Shown: one piece after another, positions 43,191 to 49,275 of the stretch
Numbering within the stretch: the stretch's first letter is position 1
Layout of the letters: every line of letters starts with the position of its first letter
Program-made: the position numbers and the translations under genes
From: Streptomyces sabulosicollis
Lineage (GTDB): Bacteria > Actinomycetota > Actinomycetes > Streptomycetales > Streptomycetaceae
NCBI RefSeq assembly: GCF_016103465.1
Contig: NZ_JAEEAP010000014.1
Location: 1 to 49,275, forward strand
Length of the DNA: 49,275 nt
Direction of reading: 5' to 3'
The notes under the pieces: model-generated
The model's input: only the letters and a program-made list of their open reading frames with translations
What the model was told of the DNA's origin: nothing
Database searches by the model: none

Positions 43191-44171
43191 ATGACAGTGC
43201 ATCGAGTCGCGGTCCTGGCGCTGGACGGGGTCACCCCGCTCGACCTGGCGATCCCGGCGCAGATCTTCACCACCCGGCCGGAAACCCCCTACGAGATGAC
43301 CCTGTGCGCGCTGGACGCGAAGGTGGCCACCACCGCGGGTTTCGCCCTGGTCGCCGACGGGGACCTGGAGCGGGTTCGCGGCGCCGACACCGTGATCGTG
43401 CCGGGATTCGAACCGATCCTGCAGCCAACGGACGCCGTGCTCGGCACGCTGGCCGAGGCCCGCGACCGGGGCAAGCGTGTGGTGTCGATCTGCACGGGCG
43501 CCTTCGCGCTGGCCGCGGCGGGCGTGCTGGACGGGCTGCACGCCACGACCCACTGGAAGCACATCGACGAGTTCGAGCGCGGATTCCCGGCCGTCACGGT
43601 CGACCGCGACGTGCTCTACGTCGACGAGGGCGACGTGCTCACCTCGGCCGGGGTGTGCTGCGGCATCGACCTGTGTCTGCACCTCGTGCGCCGCGACCTG
43701 GGGGCGGCGGTGGCCAACGAGATCGCCCGCGGTCTGGTGGCCGCCCCGCACCGGGACGGTGGGCAGGCCCAGTACGTGCCGGCTCCCGTCGCGGTGGCCG
43801 GTGAGGCGTCGCTGTCCGGTACCCGGGGCTGGGCCCTGGACCGGCTCGGCGAGCCACTCACGCTGCGCGTGCTGGCCCGGCACGCGGGCCTCTCGCAGCG
43901 CACCTTCATGCGCCGGTTCACCGAGGAGACAGGCACGACCCCGTTGCAGTGGTTGCTCAACGCCCGCATCGGCAGGGCGCGGGAACTGCTGGAAACCACG
44001 GACCACTCGGTGGAGCGGGTGGCGCGGGACTGCGGACTGGGCACGGCGGCCAACCTGCGGCTGCACTTCCGGCGCGCACTGGGCACCACCCCCACCGCCT
44101 ATCGCCGCGCCTTCGGGCGCTCGACGTCGCCCGGTCCGGCCGGTTCACCAGCAGGACTGGGCTCGGGCTGA
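43191..44171 (+). CDS. GlxA-family transcriptional regulator (DJ-1/PfpI + AraC)
   Basis: A 326-residue regulator. The DJ-1/PfpI-like amidotransferase domain (about residues 1-195) has VAVLALDGVTPLDLAIPAQI and the nucleophile-elbow segment VVSICTGAFALAAAGVLDG. The C-terminal AraC domain (about 215-312) has ARHAGLSQRTFMRRFTEE and ARDCGLGTAANLRLHFRRAL. It starts at ATG with no leader ribosome-binding site, so it may be translated from a leaderless mRNA. It is divergent from the HD-RidA pair and likely controls it. The 3' end overlaps the opposite chimeric remnant by 27 bp. Confidence 0.9.
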   Translation: MTVHRVAVLALDGVTPLDLAIPAQIFTTRPETPYEMTLCALDAKVATTAGFALVADGDLERVRGADTVIVPGFEPILQPTDAVLGTLAEARDRGKRVVSICTGAFALAAAGVLDGLHATTHWKHIDEFERGFPAVTVDRDVLYVDEGDVLTSAGVCCGIDLCLHLVRRDLGAAVANEIARGLVAAPHRDGGQAQYVPAPVAVAGEASLSGTRGWALDRLGEPLTLRVLARHAGLSQRTFMRRFTEETGTTPLQWLLNARIGRARELLETTDHSVERVARDCGLGTAANLRLHFRRALGTTPTAYRRAFGRSTSPGPAGSPAGLGSG

Positions 44172-44811
44172 AGTCGGCCGATCCGGTCTGCCCAGGGGCG
44201 GCAGACGGGTCGCCCAGCATGTGGCCGGGCTCGACACCGTCGGCATGAGCGCAGCGGGTACGGAACGCACAGCGCCGTGCCATACACGGGCCATCTTCTC
44301 GTGACCCGCCTGGTTGGGGTGCTTGCCGTCGGCCAGGTCGGTGGTGGTCAACGCGTCGTAGAGGTGCACGAGATGCACCCGCTGCCCCTTTGCGGCGACC
44401 ACCTCGGGAAGGGCCGCGTTGTAGGTCTTGACTCGCCGCTCCGGTGGGGGATCGGACTGCGGCGGAACCGTGGCGACGAACACCTCACAGGCCGGCCGGG
44501 CCTCCTTGATGTGGTCGATCAGCCGGGCCAGGCGCGTCGGGGCCCGCAGGGCGTCGTGATTCTGGTTCATGTCGTTCGTGCCGATCAGCAGCAACACGGT
44601 GTGGGGGACACCGCGCCGCAGCCATGCCCGTATGTGTGCGTCCAACTGGTCGATGCGCCAGCCGGAGTGTCCTTCGTGGTGGCGGGTGACGACGCAGTGC
44701 TCGCTCGCGCCGGGGCTGCCCTCGTCCAGGCCGGTCGGCAGCAGGTCGACCAGCCGGTCGCCCATGGGGTTCGGCGGTCAGGGTGGCGTGGAAACCATAT
44801 GTGACGATCAT
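44145..44811 (-). pseudogene. Chimeric remnant: ABM-type monooxygenase start fused to SGNH hydrolase end
   Basis: Reading leftward from ATG 44811, MIVTYGFHATLTAEP looks like the start of an antibiotic-biosynthesis-monooxygenase (ABM) domain. One extra base in a four-base run (44766-44769) shifts the frame. The ABM sequence then continues as GDRLVDLLPTGLDEGSPGAS and EHCVV in the frame that opens at 44765. Immediately after, the protein switches to the middle and end of an SGNH hydrolase: GHSGWRIDQL, IGTNDMNQ (block III) and DGKHPNQAGHEKM (catalytic Asp-His). The SGNH nucleophile block I is missing, so the hydrolase part is dead. It is a fusion of two broken genes. Confidence 0.65.
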
Positions 44812-44953
44812 GGCTGCCTTCTTCTTCGTGATGGAGTGAGGCAACTCCATTCAAGGCGCCTGGCCTGCGGGAACGTAGAACGATGCTCGCTTGTACGTGC
44901 ACGATCCTCGCGAGCCTGGGAGCTGCGCCGCGGAACGGTGCTGGAATGGACGC

Positions 44954-45859
44954 ATGTGCCTCGAAGAGCTCCGCACCCTGCTGGCCCGGCATGCCCGGCC
45001 CGACTGGACCACTGCCATCGACGGCGTCCTGGTCTCGAAGGTCGACCGGGCGGACCCGCCGGCGCCCTCCATGTCCGGCACGGTGCTGGCGGTCATCGCC
45101 CAGGGCGCCAAACGACTCGCGCTGGGTGAGAGGGTCTACGAGTACGGCGCCGGGCAGTACCTGGTCGCATCCGTCGACTTGCCCGTCACCGGACAGTTCA
45201 CCCAGGCCGAACCGGAGCAGCCGGCCCTCGGCTTCGGCCTCACGCTCGAACCGTCCGCCGTCGCCGAACTGCTGTTGCGGGCCGGCCCCGCGGACACCCC
45301 CCGCGCCGGCGCGGGCGCGCCGTCGGGCATCGCCGTCAGCGATGCCCCGCCCGCGCTGCTCGACGCGGTGGTCCGGCTGCTGCGCCTGCTCGACGAGCCC
45401 CGCGACCGCGTCGTACTGGCCCCGCTGGTCAAGCGCGAGATCCTGTGGCGCCTGATCACCGGCGAGCAGGGGGCGACGGTGCGCCAGCTCGGTCTGGCCG
45501 ACAGCGGCCTCAGCCATGTCTCCCGGGCCGTGCGCTGGATCCGCGAGCACTACGCGGAGCCGTTCCGGGTCGAGGACGTGGCGCGGATGTCCGGCATGAG
45601 CGTCTCCGCCTTCTACCGCAACTTCCAGGCGGTGACCGCGATGAGCCCCATCCAGTTCCAGAAGCAGATCCGGCTCCAGGAGGCCCGGCTGCTGCTCGCC
45701 ACCCGCCCGGGCGACGTCACCGGGGTCGGCCACCGCGTCGGCTACGACAACCCCTCGCAGTTCAGCCGCGAGTACCGCCGCCAGTTCGGCGTATCCCCGA
45801 GCCGGGACGCGGCCCGCCTGCGGAACACCGTACGCACCCCCGTCGGCGTCCTGCCCTGA
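44954..45859 (+). CDS. AraC-family regulator (AraC_N type)
   Basis: A 301-residue AraC-family regulator with the AraC_N-type N-terminal domain (TVLAVIAQGAKRLALGERVY, then YLVASVDLPVTGQFTQA). The C-terminal double helix-turn-helix contains EDVARMSGMSVSAFYRNFQA and GVGHRVGYDNPSQFSREYRR. The ATG at 44954 follows GGAATGGACGC and gives the family's usual MCLEELRTLL-like start; an ATG at 44891 is possible. It is divergent from the ABM/SGNH remnant. The usual partner in such pairs is an adjacent oxidoreductase or monooxygenase, so the decayed ABM gene may have been its target. Confidence 0.88.
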   Translation: MCLEELRTLLARHARPDWTTAIDGVLVSKVDRADPPAPSMSGTVLAVIAQGAKRLALGERVYEYGAGQYLVASVDLPVTGQFTQAEPEQPALGFGLTLEPSAVAELLLRAGPADTPRAGAGAPSGIAVSDAPPALLDAVVRLLRLLDEPRDRVVLAPLVKREILWRLITGEQGATVRQLGLADSGLSHVSRAVRWIREHYAEPFRVEDVARMSGMSVSAFYRNFQAVTAMSPIQFQKQIRLQEARLLLATRPGDVTGVGHRVGYDNPSQFSREYRRQFGVSPSRDAARLRNTVRTPVGVLP

Positions 45860-45963
45860 GCAGGGCTGGACAGCCGGCGTAGATGTCGGCGACCACCACG
45901 GCGCTGACCTCGGTCAATGCTGCTGCGGCTGCTGGACCGGGCGGCCCGGGGAGGATGGCTCGG

Positions 45964-47469
45964 TCAGTGGCTGGCTGTGAGTTCGCCGCTGAGTCTGCCG
46001 TGGAGGTGGGCGCTCGGCTCGTTCAGACCGGTGATCTCGACGGTCTTGCCGCGCTGGGCGTACTTGGTCTCGATGGCGTCGAGGGCGGCGACGGAGGAGG
46101 CGTCCCAGACATGGGCGGCGGAGAGGTCGATGACGACCTTCTTCGGGTCGGTGGCGTAGTCGAACTGTCCGACGAGGTCGCCTGCGGAGGCGAAGAACAG
46201 CTCGCCGGTGACCCGGTAGACGACGGTGGTGCGGTCGGGGTCGGTGACGGCGGTGACGTCGGCGAGGTGGGCGGCGCGTCTGGCGAAGACGGCCATGGCG
46301 GTGATCGAGCCGACGACGACACCGACGGCCAGGTTGTGGGTGGCCACCACGACCGCGACGGTGATCGCCATGACGGTGATCTCCCCGGCGGGCATCAGCT
46401 TGAGTGTCTTCGGGGCGATGGAGTGCCAGTCGAAGGTCGTGAACGACACCATGACCATGACGGCGACCAGGGCGGCCATGGGGATGTCGGAGACGACCGG
46501 GCCGAAGACGACGCACAGCACCATCAGGAAGGTGCCCGCCAGGAACGTGGACAGGCGGGTGCGGGCGCCGGAGACCTTCACGTTGATCATCGTCTGGCCG
46601 ATCATGGCGCAGCCGCCCATACCGCCGAAGAGGCCGGTGACGATGTTGGCGATGCCCTGGCCGATGGACTCGCGGGTCTTGTTGGAGCGGGTGTCGGTGA
46701 TGTCGTCGACCAGCTTGGCGGTCATCAGCGATTCCATCAGGCCGACCAGCGCCATGGCGAAGGCGTACGGCGCGATGGTGGTCAGGGTGTCCAGGGTGAG
46801 GGGCACGTCGGGCAGGCCGGGAACCGGCATAGAGGACGGCAGGTCGCCCTTGTCGCCGACGGTGGGCACCGCGATTCCGGCCGCGACCGTGATGACGGTG
46901 AGGATCACGATCGACACCAGCGGGGCCGGGATCACGGTCGTGATCTTCGGGAAGAACACCATCAGCACCAGCCCGGCCGCGATCAGCGGGTAGACGGCCC
47001 AGGGCACATCGGTCATCTCGGGGACCTGGGCGGTGAAGATCAGGATGGCGAGGGCGTTGACGAAGCCGACCATGACCGAACGGGGGACGAACCGCATCAG
47101 CTTCGCCACCCCCAGCGCACCCAGCGCCACCTGGAAGACGCCCGCGAGGATCACCGCGGCGACCAGATAGCCCAGGCCGTGCTCACGGTTCAGCGGCGCG
47201 ATCACCAGTGCTACCGCGCCGGTCGCGGCGGAGATCATCGCACGGCGACCGCCGACGACCGAGATGGTGACGGCCATGGTGAAGGAGGCGAACAAGCCGA
47301 TGGCCGGATCCACCCCGGCGATGATCGAGAACGAGATCGCCTCGGGGATCAGTGCGAGCGCGACCACCAGGCCGCCCAGGACTTCGGTGCGCCAGACCTT
47401 CGGATCGGTCAGCCAATCGGGCTTCAGGCCGCGCAGACGCGCGGCCGGGGACACAACGGAACCAGACAA
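45964..47469 (-). CDS. SulP-family inorganic anion transporter with STAS domain
   Basis: A 501-residue SulP transporter. The membrane part has about ten to twelve segments and conserved loops ALALIPEAISFSIIAGVDP and GLFGGMGGCAMIGQTMINV. A C-terminal cytoplasmic STAS domain occupies about residues 400-495, with VVYRVTGELFFASAGDLVGQ and VVIDLSAAHVWDASSVAALD. Such proteins carry sulfate, bicarbonate or other anions. The frame opens at a TTG (47469) without a clear ribosome-binding site; GTG 47454 is an alternative start. It is divergent from the MerR gene, a conserved pairing in actinomycetes. Confidence 0.88.
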   Translation of the reverse strand: MSGSVVSPAARLRGLKPDWLTDPKVWRTEVLGGLVVALALIPEAISFSIIAGVDPAIGLFASFTMAVTISVVGGRRAMISAATGAVALVIAPLNREHGLGYLVAAVILAGVFQVALGALGVAKLMRFVPRSVMVGFVNALAILIFTAQVPEMTDVPWAVYPLIAAGLVLMVFFPKITTVIPAPLVSIVILTVITVAAGIAVPTVGDKGDLPSSMPVPGLPDVPLTLDTLTTIAPYAFAMALVGLMESLMTAKLVDDITDTRSNKTRESIGQGIANIVTGLFGGMGGCAMIGQTMINVKVSGARTRLSTFLAGTFLMVLCVVFGPVVSDIPMAALVAVMVMVSFTTFDWHSIAPKTLKLMPAGEITVMAITVAVVVATHNLAVGVVVGSITAMAVFARRAAHLADVTAVTDPDRTTVVYRVTGELFFASAGDLVGQFDYATDPKKVVIDLSAAHVWDASSVAALDAIETKYAQRGKTVEITGLNEPSAHLHGRLSGELTASH

Positions 47470-47791
47470 AGGACGTAAGAACCTCGTGCTCGGGCACGCC
47501 CCCGTCGCACAGCGAGGCCGGGGGGTGCGGGAACGGCGTGCGGGGGCCGGGTCGGCACCCCGCGGATGGCCGCGTGAAGACGCGGACCGGTGGTCGAAGA
47601 CGGACGGGAAGCTTGGCCGTGGCTGGGCTCACGTCCGGGGGCGAAGCGTCACGGCGGGCAGACCGCAGCGGCGGGCGTTCCGGGCTCGCGCACGCGGTTC
47701 TCCTGCAAGAATCAGATCTTCGCCGGGGGCGTCGTCGGCCCCGGCACGGCAACGGCAGAGCAGCGGCGACAGGCCACACTCGCCCCAGCGA
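47470..47791. other. Intergenic region between SulP and MerR without recognised gene
   Basis: About 320 bp upstream of the SulP gene contains no convincing coding sequence. Overlapping frames are Arg/Pro-rich shadows. It ends at the MerR-type palindrome. A long 5' leader for the SulP transcript is likely if its promoter is at the palindrome. Confidence 0.5.
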
Positions 47792-47815
47792 CTCTACCCT
47801 AACGTTAGGGTAGAG
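47792..47815. promoter_or_regulatory. Perfect palindromic MerR-type operator
   Basis: A 24-bp perfect palindrome (left arm CTCTACCCTAAC) is centred between 47803 and 47804, 63 bp upstream of the MerR start codon. Size and symmetry fit the binding site of a MerR dimer, probably the neighbouring gene product, controlling itself and perhaps the SulP gene. Confidence 0.7.
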
Positions 47816-47878
47816 ATCGGCCGAGGCTGCGAGCGGCCGCGGCTCGCCGGGAACGAGAAGGGCCAGAGGATCACGAGC

Positions 47879-48286
47879 GTGGACGGCAAGCACATGCAGA
47901 TCGGCGAGGTCGCCGCGCGGACCGAGCTGTCCCTGCGCACCATCCGGCACTACGAGGAGACCGGCCTCGTGGTCCCTTCCGCGCGATCCCAGGGCGGCTT
48001 CCGCCTCTACACCGAGACCGATGTCGCCCGGCTGATGGTCATCCGCCGCATGAAACCGCTCGGCTTCACCCTCGACCAGATGCGCGAGCTCCTGGAGGCC
48101 ACCGACCGCCTCGACTCCGGCGCGGAGCTGCCGCCCGGCGAGCGGGAGGATGTGCTGCGACGGGTGCGCGGCTTCCACGAGGCCGCGCAGCAGCGGGTGG
48201 CGGACCTGCGGACCCAGCTGGCGCGGGCGGAGGAATTCGCCGCCACGCTGGGCGAGCGGCTCACCGCGGCAGAGCGGGAGCGCTGA
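47879..48286 (+). CDS. MerR-family transcriptional regulator
   Basis: A 135-residue MerR regulator. The winged helix-turn-helix is at about residues 6-75 (MQIGEVAARTELSLRTIRHY, then ARSQGGFRLYTETDVARL). A C-terminal coiled-coil dimerisation helix follows (about 95-135). No Cys-rich metal-binding tail is present, so a metal sensor is unlikely. GTG 47879 is chosen because AGAGGA lies 8 bp upstream; ATG 47894 is a shorter alternative. It is divergent from the SulP gene and next to the perfect palindrome, a conserved arrangement in which it controls the transporter. Confidence 0.88.
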   Translation: MDGKHMQIGEVAARTELSLRTIRHYEETGLVVPSARSQGGFRLYTETDVARLMVIRRMKPLGFTLDQMRELLEATDRLDSGAELPPGEREDVLRRVRGFHEAAQQRVADLRTQLARAEEFAATLGERLTAAERER

Positions 48287-48330
48287 CGGCACTTCAGCTC
48301 TTCGGTCGTGGCGGGCGAAGGAGGACGGCG

Positions 48331-48920
48331 ATGCGCGCACGTGATCTGGCGGTGGAGTACGAGTCGGTCCGCGTCGACGATGGCGCGCTGGAGGCGGCCC
48401 GCCTCATGGCCGAGCGGCAGTTGCCGGGGCTGCTGGTGCTGGACCGTGACGGGGAGCCGAAGGCGATCCTGCCCGCCTCCCAGGTGAGCAAGGCGCTGGT
48501 CCCGGCCTGCTCATCGAGACCGGGGTCATCGGGGAGATCTCCGTGCGCCCTGGCGGATGCCACGGGCGGCAGCGAACTCGGCGCGGTGGTGCTGCTGTTG
48601 TTCGGCTCGGCGGTGCTGTCGGGGGTCGTCGACAACATTCCGTACGTCGCGACCATGGCCCCCATCACCGCCGACCTCGCCCATGGCTTCGGCGGCGACG
48701 GGTCCACGTGCTGTGGTGGGCCCTCGCGCTGGGCGCCGATCTGGGCGGCAACGCCACGGCCATCGGCGCCTCCGCCAATGTCGTCGTCCTGGGCATCGCC
48801 GGGCGCAACCGCCAGCCCATCTCCTTCTGGCAGTTCACCCGGTACGGCCTGGTCGTCACCGCCGCGACGGTGGCGCTGTCCGCCGGATATCTGTGGCTGC
48901 GGTACTTCGCGCTGAGCTGA
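48331..48920 (+). pseudogene. Decayed CBS-protein/ArsB-NhaD transporter fusion
   Basis: The first 58 codons match the start of a CBS-domain protein (MRARDLAVEYESVRVDDGAL, then [20 protein letters not shown]). These proteins normally sit directly upstream of an ArsB/NhaD-type antiporter. The sequence then jumps to the last third of such a transporter, in pieces on different frames: [12 protein letters not shown], then [20 protein letters not shown], then [20 protein letters not shown] to the normal LRYFALS end. A deletion joined the two genes and at least two small frameshifts followed, one near 48700-48712. The ribosome-binding site GGAGG before 48331 survives. No functional product is expected. 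Confidence 0.75.
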
Positions 48921-49002
48921 CCACCGGCATCATCGACCCACGGGGGCTTTCGACGTCGTGTCCTCCTCATCCGCCGCACCACCCCGGCCGACCGCACCGC
49001 AC

Positions 49003-49275
49003 ATGGTCGTGGCCGAGGTGGGGGACGGCACCGATTGCACCCTGCTCAACTCCGGCCACCGGCACCGCTGATGGTGGGAGCGACGGGGGAGGTCCGCTAC
49101 TTGGCGCCGCCGGAGCGGGCGCTCCCGCTGGGACTGGGCGCGCACGGAGCACACCGGGTCCGAAGCCGTACCAGGCGTCCTTCGCGCCGGGTGACCAGGT
49201 GCTCTTCCACACCGACGGGGTGACCGAAGCCCGTGACCCCTCGGGGGACTTCTATCCGCTGGAGCGGCGGGTGGG
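49003..49275 (+). pseudogene. Decayed SpoIIE/PP2C-type serine phosphatase fragment (runs off the window)
   Basis: Four consecutive pieces of a SpoIIE/RsbU-type phosphatase domain appear in changing frames. They are VVAEVGDGTDCTLLNSGH, then GATGEVRYLAPPERALPLG, then TEHTGSEAVP, and finally FAPGDQVLFHTDGVTEARD running to the right edge. Stops occur in the first and third frames. The DG of LFHTDGVTEARD is the family's C-terminal metal-site motif. The N-terminal part is missing. Sequence beyond 49275 would show whether the remainder is intact. Confidence 0.72.

Noticed and set aside
45883-47478. Rightward 531-codon frame opposite the SulP gene
   Set aside because: His/Asp/Gly-rich shadow of the SulP transporter, without domain features.

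Overview
The window is very GC-rich DNA with strong third-position GC bias, frequent GTG starts, ATGA/GTGA gene overlaps and many secreted or SDR/TetR/AraC-type genes. This fits a Streptomyces-like actinomycete, probably a chromosome arm because accessory genes and decayed gene fragments are common. No rRNA, tRNA, CRISPR array, phage or IS element was recognised.

Region 1 (1-7633) is a carbohydrate locus. It holds a GH172/DUF2961 glycosidase divergent from an FGGY sugar kinase, a FucI/AraA-like isomerase and two exported DUF4185-type proteins (family GH183 for the first). GH172 and GH183 are the exo- and endo-acting families on D-arabinan. With the isomerase and kinase the set reads as D-arabinan -> D-arabinose -> D-ribulose -> D-ribulose-5-phosphate. 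It ends abruptly at an N-terminally truncated flavoprotein (7663-8685).

Region 2 (8831-31590) is a large acyl-CoA catabolic island. It contains five SDRs, a zinc alcohol dehydrogenase, four acyl-CoA dehydrogenases, two APH-fold kinases, two crotonases, a 3-hydroxyacyl-CoA dehydrogenase, a thiolase with DUF35 partner, an acyl-CoA ligase, an MBL-fold hydrolase, small NTF2-like and EthD proteins, an MFS importer and one TetR regulator. Each kinase adjoins an ACAD10/11-like dehydrogenase lacking the usual catalytic Glu. This points to a 4-hydroxyacyl-CoA route with phosphorylation and phosphate elimination, as in levulinate/4-hydroxy-acid catabolism. A repeated operator-like motif (core TGA-N2-TCA) lies in almost every promoter region of the island, including that of the TetR gene, and suggests one regulon.

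Region 3 (31751-45859) is mixed accessory DNA. It holds a secreted SGNH hydrolase with a structured leader, a truncated PaaI thioesterase, an AraC regulator divergent from a second MBL hydrolase, a frameshifted gene with a tandemly duplicated module, an AI-2E transporter, a GNAT enzyme, a TetX-like monooxygenase, a fulvocin C-related Cys-rich protein fused to a redox domain, a RidA/HD/GlxA-regulator group, a chimeric monooxygenase/SGNH remnant and another AraC regulator.

Region 4 (45964-49275) has a SulP transporter with its MerR regulator and a perfect palindromic operator, then two heavily frameshifted remnants: a CBS/ArsB-NhaD-type fusion and a SpoIIE-type phosphatase that runs off the right edge.
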